Assembly: GCF_000317435.1 (NCBI RefSeq)
Contig: NC_019751.1
Location: 2,666,001-2,730,000, forward strand
Reading direction: 5' to 3'
DNA length: 64,000 nt
Origin: Calothrix sp. PCC 6303
Lineage (GTDB): Bacteria; Cyanobacteriota; Cyanobacteriia; Cyanobacteriales; Nostocaceae
Position numbers and translations under genes: made by a program. Under the pieces are notes generated by a model that was given only the letters and a program-made list of their open reading frames with translations, did no database searches and was not told where the DNA came from. Positions 16,057 through 24,281 of this stretch are shown in pieces (the stretch's first letter is position 1; every line of letters starts with the position of its first letter).

Positions 16057-18543
16057 TTATTCAGATTCACCAATGAGGGTAAAAGCTGCCCATTGTGATG
16101 GGCTTGAATATTTTTTCTTGGTGTCGAGCATGGCTTTTCTTAAAGCTGTGGCTTTGTCCATTTTTTGTTGCAAATTTTGATAAAACTCAGTCATTAAAAA
16201 TGCGGTTGAACCATCATCAACTGACCAGAGGGAGACGATGACACTGGGTACTCCTGCACTGATAAAAGAGCGAGATAAACCGATAACACCATCCCCTGTA
16301 ATCTTTCCTCTACCTGTATCGCAAGCGCTGATTACTACTAAATTTGCTTTGAGTTCCAAACCGAAAATTTCTTCTGCGGTGAGGAGTCCATCGCGTCTTT
16401 GCTCTTCTTTGCTGAGAGGGGATGAGAGGGAGTTAGGATTTTCTGGTGTTAGAGCAATGGAACTATCTAAACCGCGAATATCATCAAATAATCCGTGGGT
16501 GGCAAAGTGAATAATTTGTGCTTGGGGCAAGCGTTGGACTACGGTCGATTCTGTGGCTTGTTTGCCAATTAAGGGTTGAATTTTAAATAAATTAGCAATG
16601 CCTTTTGCTTCTTTTTCTGCCCCAGCTAAAGGTGGCAATTGTTGCGGTGTGTCGCCAATTTTTATTGGAACTTTCGGCATAATGGGATTACCCACAATCA
16701 GCATCTTATTATTCTGGATGGGTTGGTTTCCAAGTTTTTGATATTGTTTTTTAGTTAAATCTAAAACTTGAATTGATGGAGATGTGAGGATGGTATGATT
16801 GTCAATCAGGTATTTGCCGTTTTTGTCTTGCAATGCAGGAAAGGGAACTAGAAATAATGAGCTTTGAGGGATGAATACTACTTTGTCGGTTTCTTTTTTG
16901 GGCAATAGGTCAGCAATAGGTGAGATTAATATTTCGTGGAGTTTTTGTAAGCGTTTTTTCTGGGTTTCTGGATTTGGTGGAGGTGGGTTCTCCATTTTTG
17001 CACCTCTGACACCAATTGATTGACGGCTGGTTTTAACTAATTTCTTTAAATTGGTATTTTCTTTTTGCCATAGGGGTTTGAGGTCGGCTTTGCGGAAGAT
17101 GACTTCACCTGTGGGTTTGATGACCCAGATATATAGTTCTGATTCTTTTATTTCTCGTTTGCCATTAATTTTGAACTCATCATAAATAATTGAATATTGA
17201 ATGAGGGTAGAATTTTGTGCTTTAGCAATTTGCTTAATCTCCCTAATATTTGATGGCTTAGGAGATTCTTCTTGAAAGTTAGCAGATAAGCGGGAAGCAA
17301 GTAGTTCGACAAATGCTCTTCCCCTTCCGCGTTCGGATATTTCTAAAGCAGCATCGGTTTTATTTTGGGCAATGAAGACTTGTTGTAAAGTGCGATAGGT
17401 CCTGCTTTGGGTATCGAAAAATGAGACTTTCTCACTATCCTTTAATCCTTTACCCCGCAGAGATTCGTAAACTTTTATGCCTTCCATTAGGATACTTTCA
17501 GCTAAAGTTAGTTTTCCTTGTTTGTAGTAGGCAATTCCCAGATTGTTTAGTAATTGACCCTCACCTTGACGGTCTTTAATTTCCCGTGCGATCACCAAGC
17601 TTTGTTGATGGTAGTCAATCCCTTTGGGGTAATCTCCCAAAGAAAAGTAGGCAACACCGAGATTCAACAGTGCTAGACCCTCACCTTTACGGTCTTTAAT
17701 TTCCCGTGCGATCACCAACCTTTGTTGATGGTAGTCAATCGCTTTGGGGTAGTCTCCCAAAAAACGGTAGGCAACACCGAGATTTCCCAGGGCATAACCC
17801 TCACCTCGACGGTCTTTAATTTCCCGTGCGATCGCCAAGCTTTGTTGATGGTAGTCAATCGCTTTGGGGTAATCTCCCAAGGAACCGTAGGCATTACCGA
17901 GTTTTCCCAGGGCATTACCCTCACCTTTACGGTCTTTAATTTCCCGTGTGATCGCCAAGCTTTGTTGATGGTAGTCAATCGCTTTGGGGTAATCTCCCAA
18001 AAAAAAGTAAGCAAATCCCAAATTGTTCAGTGATTGACCCTTACCTTGACGGTCTTTAATTTCCCGTGCAATCGCCAACCTTTGTTGATGGTAGTCAATC
18101 GCTTTGGGGTAGTCTCCCAAGGAACCGTAGGCATTACCGAGATTTCCCAGGGCATAACCCTCACCTAAACGGTCTTTAATTTCCCGTGCGATCGCCAACC
18201 TTTGTTGATGGTAGTCCATCGCTTTAGGGTAGTCTCCCCAATATAAGTAGGCAACACCGAGATTTCCCAGTGATTGACCCTCACCTAAACGGTCTTTAAT
18301 TTCGCGGTAGATTTGTAGTGCTTGTTGCCAAGACTGCAATGCTACTGTAAATTGACTGGTTTCAAACTGCTGAATACCTTGTTGCAACAATCTATCAGCT
18401 TCCGCTTTCCGTGAATCCACCGTCTGCGCCAAAACCCGCGATTCAGTAAACACCATCGACAAACTAGAACCCAACGAAGTCGAAAAAATAGCCAACAGAC
18501 AAACCAACACACCTAACCCAATCTTACAGGAACGCATAGCCAT
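16057..18543 (-). CDS. exported TPR-CHAT protease with near-identical repeats
   Basis: Start chosen at 18543 (MAMRSCKIGLGVLVCLLAIF) because GAGGGGT lies just upstream and a signal peptide begins there; the frame is open to 18588 but that start would overlap the previous gene. After the signal come about eight TPR units of exactly 40 residues (type LGDYPKAIDYHQQ, then LAIAREIKDR), then a C-terminal CHAT domain. The CHAT dyad is intact: histidine in IIHFATHGLFDD and cysteine in VISACDTGRG. The TPRs are nearly identical in DNA, unlike the diverged TPRs in the other CHAT genes. It lies 11 bases after 18555-19904, so the two are co-transcribed. Confidence 0.9.
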   Translation of the reverse strand: MAMRSCKIGLGVLVCLLAIFSTSLGSSLSMVFTESRVLAQTVDSRKAEADRLLQQGIQQFETSQFTVALQSWQQALQIYREIKDRLGEGQSLGNLGVAYLYWGDYPKAMDYHQQRLAIAREIKDRLGEGYALGNLGNAYGSLGDYPKAIDYHQQRLAIAREIKDRQGKGQSLNNLGFAYFFLGDYPKAIDYHQQSLAITREIKDRKGEGNALGKLGNAYGSLGDYPKAIDYHQQSLAIAREIKDRRGEGYALGNLGVAYRFLGDYPKAIDYHQQRLVIAREIKDRKGEGLALLNLGVAYFSLGDYPKGIDYHQQSLVIAREIKDRQGEGQLLNNLGIAYYKQGKLTLAESILMEGIKVYESLRGKGLKDSEKVSFFDTQSRTYRTLQQVFIAQNKTDAALEISERGRGRAFVELLASRLSANFQEESPKPSNIREIKQIAKAQNSTLIQYSIIYDEFKINGKREIKESELYIWVIKPTGEVIFRKADLKPLWQKENTNLKKLVKTSRQSIGVRGAKMENPPPPNPETQKKRLQKLHEILISPIADLLPKKETDKVVFIPQSSLFLVPFPALQDKNGKYLIDNHTILTSPSIQVLDLTKKQYQKLGNQPIQNNKMLIVGNPIMPKVPIKIGDTPQQLPPLAGAEKEAKGIANLFKIQPLIGKQATESTVVQRLPQAQIIHFATHGLFDDIRGLDSSIALTPENPNSLSSPLSKEEQRRDGLLTAEEIFGLELKANLVVISACDTGRGKITGDGVIGLSRSFISAGVPSVIVSLWSVDDGSTAFLMTEFYQNLQQKMDKATALRKAMLDTKKKYSSPSQWAAFTLIGESE
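17571..18290 (-). repeat. 120-bp in-frame tandem repeat, six units
   Basis: The string GGTCTTTAATTTC recurs at 17571, 17691, 17811, 17931, 18051, 18171 and 18291, an exact 120-bp period. Each unit encodes one 40-residue TPR. Third-position differences are few, so the array is recently expanded or kept uniform by recombination. Confidence 0.95.
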
Positions 18544-18554
18544 ACCCCTCACCA

Positions 18555-19904
18555 CTACAACAAACCAACTAACGTAAAACCAGCCCAATCGCGAGGATTT
18601 GGATACTTTTTCATCGTTTCCAGCATCGCTTGACGTAACGCACCCGCTTTATCCGTATTTCTGCTTAAATTACCATAAAAATCAGTAATCAGAAATGCAG
18701 TTGCCATATCATCAACTGCCCACAGTGAACCAATGACGCTATCTGCACCAGCTGCTAAAAAAGCACGGGAAAGCCCAATGACACCATCACCTGTGATACG
18801 TCCTAAAGCTGTATCGCAACCAGTCAACACAACTAAATCGGCTTTGAGCTTCATATCCTGGATTTCTTCAGTTCTCAACCAACCATCATCTCGTTCCGAA
18901 GTAGCAAGGGCAATTGCATCAGGAGAGTTTCCTTTCTGACAATCATTAGAAAAAGCATTGGCTGCTAAGTGAATTATTTTGGCTTGGGGCATTTTTTCCA
19001 CAATTACAGTTTCTGTGGCAGCATCACCTATGAGTGCTGGTGCTTTAAATATTTGGGCAATTTCCTTTGCTTCTTTCTCTGTACCCGGTAATGGTTGTGA
19101 TTTACAGGCTTCCCCTCCTGGTTTTAGAGGTGTTTTTGGTGCGGTAGGATTACCTACTATTAATAATTCATCAGCCGTGATATTTTTGGCGACGAAAGGT
19201 TGTTCACCCTGACGTTTAATTTTTCTTTGGTAAAGTAAATCTAATGCCTGAATTGATGGTGCAGTGGAGATTGTATATTTTTCAATCAAATATTTGCCAT
19301 TTGCGTCTTTTAATGCAGCAAAGGGAACAGTGAACAATTCACCTTGAGGAATAAAAATAACTTTTTCATCGGGTTTTTGTGGGAGTAAATTAGCGATGGG
19401 TTCTATTAAGACTTGATGCAATTTTTGTAAATCTGGTAATGAGTTATTTTCCTTTGGATTAGCTTCAAATTTAGCTCCTTTTGTACCTGCACTTCTAGCA
19501 CTCAACCTGCGTCGTTCTCTTCTAAATAAGCTGAGAAATGAACTCTTTTCTATTTTCCCCCAAGCTTTTAAGTCAACTTTGCGAAATTCTACTTCACCAG
19601 TAGGTTTAACGACCCAAATATATAGTTCTGATTCTTGAGTTTGGGGTTTACCATCAACGATGGATTCATTCGAGATGATTGAATACTGTACAAGTGTGGC
19701 GTTTAGTTGTTTTGCTGTTTTGACAAGTGATGATTTATTCGGTTGTTGAACTGGAGAATTATCTTTGTTACCTGCTATTGTCTCTAACTGATTTGCTGAT
19801 TTCTCCGACGCGATCGCGTGATTAATTGGGGATGATGTTATCGCAGTAATACTGATAGTTATTGCCGAGATAACTATCTTTAAAAGATATTTGGAATTTG
19901 GCAT
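18555..19904 (-). CDS. exported CHAT-domain protein without TPRs, catalytic histidine missing
   Basis: Start taken at 19904 because MPNSKYLLKIVISAITISIT begins a good signal peptide; the frame extends 21 codons further upstream without support. About 449 residues. After the signal and a short linker there is only a CHAT domain. The cysteine is kept (VLTGCDTALGRITGDG, about residue 363), but where other CHATs have HLATHGLFDD this one reads HLAANAFSND (near 316), losing the catalytic His. It is thus a predicted pseudo-protease. It lacks the TPR region of its four relatives, and sits in an operon between a TPR-only protein and a TPR-CHAT protease, as if TPR and CHAT functions were partly split. 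Confidence 0.85.
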   Translation of the reverse strand: MPNSKYLLKIVISAITISITAITSSPINHAIASEKSANQLETIAGNKDNSPVQQPNKSSLVKTAKQLNATLVQYSIISNESIVDGKPQTQESELYIWVVKPTGEVEFRKVDLKAWGKIEKSSFLSLFRRERRRLSARSAGTKGAKFEANPKENNSLPDLQKLHQVLIEPIANLLPQKPDEKVIFIPQGELFTVPFAALKDANGKYLIEKYTISTAPSIQALDLLYQRKIKRQGEQPFVAKNITADELLIVGNPTAPKTPLKPGGEACKSQPLPGTEKEAKEIAQIFKAPALIGDAATETVIVEKMPQAKIIHLAANAFSNDCQKGNSPDAIALATSERDDGWLRTEEIQDMKLKADLVVLTGCDTALGRITGDGVIGLSRAFLAAGADSVIGSLWAVDDMATAFLITDFYGNLSRNTDKAGALRQAMLETMKKYPNPRDWAGFTLVGLL

Positions 19905-20005
19905 GACTGTGAGAATAGTTAAGGTTGGGAGATTGGGAAGATATTTTGTCATGCTACAGATTCCCAACTTTTGAAAAAATCAGGAATCTGGGCTTAGTAT
20001 TTGCA

Positions 20006-20665
20006 CTAACTAATTTGTTTTAGCAGGTCGAGCGCCATTTTCGCACTTTCAGGCTTATTTTGCTTTTTATAGAGTTCCGCAGCTTGTTTTAAATCTGCGA
20101 TCGCTCCCTGTTTATTACCTGAATAACCTTGAGCAATTCCTCGCCAGAAATAAGCATGGGCAAAGTCTGATTCTAGTTTGATTGTTTGATTAAAATCTGC
20201 TATTGATTGTTCGTATTCTTTTAAGTGGACGCGAGCGAAACCTCTTCCAAAGTATGAGTAATGGGAATTTGGCTCGATGCGAATTGCGTGGTTAAAGTCA
20301 TCAACTGCTGGCTGGTATTTTTCTAGCTGGGTGTATGCTATACCTCGCAGTATATAAGCTCCATAATTATTCTTATCTTGCTGTAAAACCTGGTTGCAAT
20401 TTCCAATTACTTTGTCATAATCATCCTTTTCTAGGTACTCTGCTGCCTGATTTAGTAATGTCTCGATATTGTTGCTATTTCCAGGGTTAGAGTTAGGTGT
20501 AGATTGGGGTCTAATTGAGGGTAATTGTAGTTGTGGCTTAAGTTGAGTTTGGGCTTCAGCAACAAGAATTGGTGCGGATTGATTGAGGTTTTCTGCGAAT
20601 ACTTTGGGACTGGAGACAATTGCACCTAATACAGCCATGCCAAGTGCTAATGTGATTTTTTTCAT
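20006..20665 (-). CDS. exported TPR protein
   Basis: Start chosen at 20665 (MKKITLALGMAVLGAIVSS), which begins a clear signal peptide; the open frame runs another 52 codons upstream through the promoter element and is not credible there. About 219 residues: signal peptide, a proline/glutamine linker, then three to four TPR units (type YLEKDDYDKVIGNCNQVL; AIRIEPNSHYSYFGRG). TPR proteins of this size serve as docking platforms. It is the first gene of a unit with the dead CHAT and a TPR-CHAT protease and has its own bipartite element 126 bases upstream, leaving a long leader. Confidence 0.8.
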   Translation of the reverse strand: MKKITLALGMAVLGAIVSSPKVFAENLNQSAPILVAEAQTQLKPQLQLPSIRPQSTPNSNPGNSNNIETLLNQAAEYLEKDDYDKVIGNCNQVLQQDKNNYGAYILRGIAYTQLEKYQPAVDDFNHAIRIEPNSHYSYFGRGFARVHLKEYEQSIADFNQTIKLESDFAHAYFWRGIAQGYSGNKQGAIADLKQAAELYKKQNKPESAKMALDLLKQIS

Positions 20666-20791
20666 TTTTCTAATTCCTGAATGATTGATGATTGTTGAGT
20701 GGTGTTTGGGAAAGAAAAATAGATACGTTCGGCAGAGTGAATTACAATTGTTTTTCCGTTCTGGAAGTATCTTTTGCTTTCTTGGTTGTAT

Positions 20792-20820
20792 GTATTTCTG
20801 GGGGAAAGGAGGATATGCCA
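20792..20820 (-). promoter_or_regulatory. bipartite upstream element, copy 3
   Basis: On the minus strand TGGCATATCCTC, 9 nt, AGAAATAC, located between the end of the 20861-23455 gene and the TPR gene it faces. The distance to the start at 20665 is longer than at the other copies (126 bases). Confidence 0.85.
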
Positions 20821-20860
20821 AAATTTTGCAGTTCGGTGAAATATTTTTTTGAATCCCCGT

Positions 20861-23455
20861 TTATTCTGCGTTGCCAATGAGGGTGAAAGCTCCCCAGTGT
20901 ATGGGATGGGGATGTTTTTTCATTGTGCTTAACATTGCTTGACGTAGGGCTTTGGCTTTGTCAGGATTTTGCTGTAGTTGGCTGTAAAATTCCACCATTA
21001 AATCTGAGGTGGAACTATCATCAACTGCCCACAGGGAAACGATGACACTCTCTGCTCCCGCAGTCAGCAAGGAACGGGATAATCCCACGACTCCATCACC
21101 TGTGATTTCCCCTCCACCTGTATCGCAAGCACTTAAAACTACTAAGTCTGCTTTCAAATTTAAGTTAATTATTTCGGTTGTTTTGAGCAATCCTTCGTTG
21201 ACACCAGGAGTATCGGGAGCAAGTGCGATCGCACCTGGTATTCTTTCCCCAAAGCCATAAAGTAACCCATGTGTGGCTAAATGAATTATTTTGGCAGTTG
21301 ATATTTTCTGTAGTACGGCAGATTTTGTTGCTTGTTTACCAATAAGAGGTTGAGTGTTGAGAATGGGAGCTATTTTGTTCGCTTCTTTTTCCGTACCGGG
21401 TAAAGGACGTTGTTGTATGGGGGGAATCCCTGTAATTGGCATATTTGGGTTCCCTACCAGTAATGTATCTCCCGGTTGCAGAGATGCAATATTTAATGTT
21501 TCTGTGTTTTTACGGGTGTAGTCTAATACCTGAATTGCTGGAGCAGTGAGGATGGTATGCTTTTCAATCAGGTATTTGTTGTTTGCATCCTTGAGCGCTG
21601 GGAAGGGGACGAGAAATAGGGATTCATGGGGGATAAAAATTACGCGATCGCTCGGATTTTTGGGGAGATGGTTGGCGATCGGTGTAATTAGGAGTTCGTG
21701 GAGTTGTTGTAAGCGTTTCTTTTGATTTTCTGGACTTGGTAGGGGTGGGTTTTTAATTTCAGCACCACGTTGTTTTATAACACCGATAGATTGACGACTG
21801 GTTTCTACTAAATTTTTTAGAGGTGTTTTGAGGGATTTTAAATCTACTTGTTTGAAGACGATTTCTCCTTTGGGTTTAATTACCCAAATGTAGAGTTCTG
21901 AGTCGTTGATTAGGGAATATTCGACAAGCGTGGCTTTTTGTTGTTGAGCTATTTTTGTTATTTGAGTGATGGATGGAATTGTGTTAATCGATTCTTGATT
22001 TTTGGCTGATTTTGATGTCAATAAATCTATAAAAGCTCTTGCTCTACCGCGCTCGGATATTTCTAATGCTTGTTCTGTTTTATTTTGCGCGATTAAGGCT
22101 AATTGTAAATTACCGTAGGTTAAAGCTTGTTCTTCAAATATTGATATTTTTTGGTCATCTTTTAGTGTAGCCCGTAATGACTCCAAAATTTTAATAGCAT
22201 AGAAAAGGGGTTTTTCAGCTTCAGAGTATTTACCTTGAGAAATATAAGCTGCTCCAATATTATTGAGATACGTGCCTTCTCCACCTTTATCACCATTTTT
22301 TTGAGCGATTAATAATGCTTTTTGATGATACTCTAATGCTTTTTTGTGCTGTCCCTGACGACCGTAAACTCCTCCTATCCCATTGAATATTCTAGCCTCA
22401 TTCTCTTTATCACCAATTTTTTGAGCAATGACCAATGCTTTTTTAAAATTGTTTAATCCTTTTTGATACTCTTGAAAGTTGTAGTATAGCATTCCAATAC
22501 TATAGAACGTATAACCCTCATGAGATGTGTCTCCAATTTGTTGAGAAATCGATAAACCTTTCTGAAGGTTATCTAAAGCGGCTTGTTTTTTACCCTGTTT
22601 AGAATAAGCTTCTCCAATACTTGTGTAAGTTCTACCTTCACCAGCTTTATCATTTATATTTTTCTGAATTTCTAAAACTTTTTGAAGTAATTCTAAAGAT
22701 TGTTGATACTGCCCTATGTTAAAATATAGCAATCCTATATTAGCAAGTGTTCTAGCTTCATGCGTTTTGTTACCTAGTTGCTGAAGAAGAATTAATGATT
22801 GCTGATAATTCTCTAAAGCTTTTTGGTAGTCCCCCATACGACGGTACACTTCTCCAATATTATTCAAGCTTGTAGCTTTACCATCGGCGAGTTTAGTTTT
22901 TTCAAAAATATTTAAAGCTTGTTGATAATGACTTAAAGCATTTTGATACTCACCTATTTCCTCGTAACAAGTTCCAATTCCATTGAGAGTTAAACCTTCA
23001 AAGTTTTTATCTACATAATTTCTAAAAATCACTAATGCTTGCTGTAAAACTTCTAAGGCTTCTCTATACTTACCTTGATTCTTGTAAACTCCTCCAATAT
23101 TATGAAGAGTAAGCCCTTCAAATGGTTTGTCTCCTGTGTTTCTGAAAATAACTAGTGCTTGCTGAAAACTTTCTAAAGCTTCTTGATATTTAGCCTGCTG
23201 TAATAGCTGAAGACCTTGGATATTAAGTGTTCTTGCCTCATCTTTAAGTTGTTCCTCTGTTTTCCCTTGTGCCACTAATATAGTGCTAACCTTAATATTT
23301 GCTTCCCTCATCTGCGAAGATGCTAAACCTACGGGAAATATCAGCGAAAGCAACACAGTAACAAATGTAGCCCGATAAACAAATATTGATAACTTATTTT
23401 TGGCTTTATAAACCCTATTACCTCTGTGATTAAAGCAATTCAGACTTTTACGCAT
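20861..23455 (-). CDS. exported TPR-CHAT protease
   Basis: The 864-residue product has a hydrophobic N-terminal segment (IFVYRATFVTVLLSLIF) as signal peptide or anchor, about nine 40-residue TPR units (residues ~70-430, type GQYQQSLELLQKVLEI), and a C-terminal CHAT domain. The catalytic dyad is intact: His in IIHLATHGLLYG and Cys in VLSACDTGGGEITGDG. Its TPRs are diverged in sequence, unlike those of 16057-18543. It has its own bipartite element 34 bases upstream of the start. The next gene downstream has a separate element, so this is probably a single-gene unit or is partly read through. Confidence 0.9.
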   Translation of the reverse strand: MRKSLNCFNHRGNRVYKAKNKLSIFVYRATFVTVLLSLIFPVGLASSQMREANIKVSTILVAQGKTEEQLKDEARTLNIQGLQLLQQAKYQEALESFQQALVIFRNTGDKPFEGLTLHNIGGVYKNQGKYREALEVLQQALVIFRNYVDKNFEGLTLNGIGTCYEEIGEYQNALSHYQQALNIFEKTKLADGKATSLNNIGEVYRRMGDYQKALENYQQSLILLQQLGNKTHEARTLANIGLLYFNIGQYQQSLELLQKVLEIQKNINDKAGEGRTYTSIGEAYSKQGKKQAALDNLQKGLSISQQIGDTSHEGYTFYSIGMLYYNFQEYQKGLNNFKKALVIAQKIGDKENEARIFNGIGGVYGRQGQHKKALEYHQKALLIAQKNGDKGGEGTYLNNIGAAYISQGKYSEAEKPLFYAIKILESLRATLKDDQKISIFEEQALTYGNLQLALIAQNKTEQALEISERGRARAFIDLLTSKSAKNQESINTIPSITQITKIAQQQKATLVEYSLINDSELYIWVIKPKGEIVFKQVDLKSLKTPLKNLVETSRQSIGVIKQRGAEIKNPPLPSPENQKKRLQQLHELLITPIANHLPKNPSDRVIFIPHESLFLVPFPALKDANNKYLIEKHTILTAPAIQVLDYTRKNTETLNIASLQPGDTLLVGNPNMPITGIPPIQQRPLPGTEKEANKIAPILNTQPLIGKQATKSAVLQKISTAKIIHLATHGLLYGFGERIPGAIALAPDTPGVNEGLLKTTEIINLNLKADLVVLSACDTGGGEITGDGVVGLSRSLLTAGAESVIVSLWAVDDSSTSDLMVEFYSQLQQNPDKAKALRQAMLSTMKKHPHPIHWGAFTLIGNAE

Positions 23456-23489
23456 TTCTTCAGCCCTTTAAATCTTTCAGTAATTACTC

Positions 23490-23518
23490 GTATTTCTCAA
23501 CCACCAGAGGTTATGCTT
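23490..23518 (-). promoter_or_regulatory. bipartite upstream element, copy 4 (divergent first box)
   Basis: On the minus strand AAAGCATAACCTC, 9 nt, AGAAATAC, 34 bases before the CHAT gene start. The first box differs from the consensus at its 5' bases (AAGCATA instead of TGGCATA); the spacing and second box are exact. Confidence 0.75.
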
Positions 23519-23609
23519 TTTTCGCATTCAAAAAAGTGTAATTGTGATGCAAGCATCTTTTTCCTTACTCAAAAACGCTTGCACTACAGATTTTTACTGT
23601 CCAGATGCA

Positions 23610-24281
23610 TCAAGAATCACACAAATCTTTCACAATCTCTTCCCGCATTTTGACTAAATCCGGTGAAGGCTTCTCCACTGAATAAGCTTGCTGCAAAGCA
23701 TCTGACCATAATGGCGTTTCTTGTTCTAAAAAATACTTCGCTTTTGCAAACGCTATCCCCTCAGCGCTTGTTCCCTTAGCTTTTTCTTGCTGCTCCAATT
23801 GCTGTAAATAATTGGTTATGCGCTGTCTTTGCTGGGGTTCCATGATTTTAAAGCGGATATTTCCTGTCCAAGAGTTCTCAATTGCTACTGACCAATTGTA
23901 TTGTTGACCGGGAAACAATGGTTTACCCGTATAATTCGCATAAAGTTGTCCTGTTTGGATATTGTCAGTTGCACTCGCATTGGGAATACCCTGGGAAAGT
24001 CCGACTTTTCTAAGATTCCCCTGCCAAATTATAAACGGGCGATCGCTCCAAATTATCTCACCACGATCTGGTGCAGCAATACAAACACCATTTATGGTTG
24101 GACGCGATCCACCTCTACCCCTTCTATGTGGAGATTTTATCCTAAAAATATTCAACCAAGAAAAAGACGGTTGTGCTGGACGCTTTTCTGCATGGGATAC
24201 TTGATTTGGGAAAACGGGGATAAATGTAGCAGTCATCGCAGATATCAATAAGCTAGATAAAATAAATTTGTAATTATTCAT
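23610..24281 (-). CDS. exported DUF928-like protein
   Basis: The 223-residue product has a signal peptide (SLLISAMTATFIPVFPNQVSHA), a basic glycine/arginine stretch (PHRRGRGGSR), then a segment NGVCIAAPDRGEIIWSDRPF-like (shown in part) that recalls DUF928, a cyanobacterial family found with CHAT and CHASE2 genes. The C-terminal third is helical and charged. It overlaps the upstream CHASE2-CHAT gene by 8 bases, which means coupled translation and a joint function. DUF928 proteins have no assigned reaction; a role as extracytoplasmic partner of the CHASE2 sensor domain is inferred. Confidence 0.7.
   Translation of the reverse strand: MNNYKFILSSLLISAMTATFIPVFPNQVSHAEKRPAQPSFSWLNIFRIKSPHRRGRGGSRPTINGVCIAAPDRGEIIWSDRPFIIWQGNLRKVGLSQGIPNASATDNIQTGQLYANYTGKPLFPGQQYNWSVAIENSWTGNIRFKIMEPQQRQRITNYLQQLEQQEKAKGTSAEGIAFAKAKYFLEQETPLWSDALQQAYSVEKPSPDLVKMREEIVKDLCDS

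Noticed and set aside
17712-18033. Open frames on both strands with regular repeats
   Set aside because: They are shadows of the 120-bp TPR array of the CHAT gene in other frames.
17571-18290. Regular 120-bp repeats resembling an array locus
   Set aside because: Units are contiguous, in frame and encode TPRs; there are no spacers, so it is not CRISPR.
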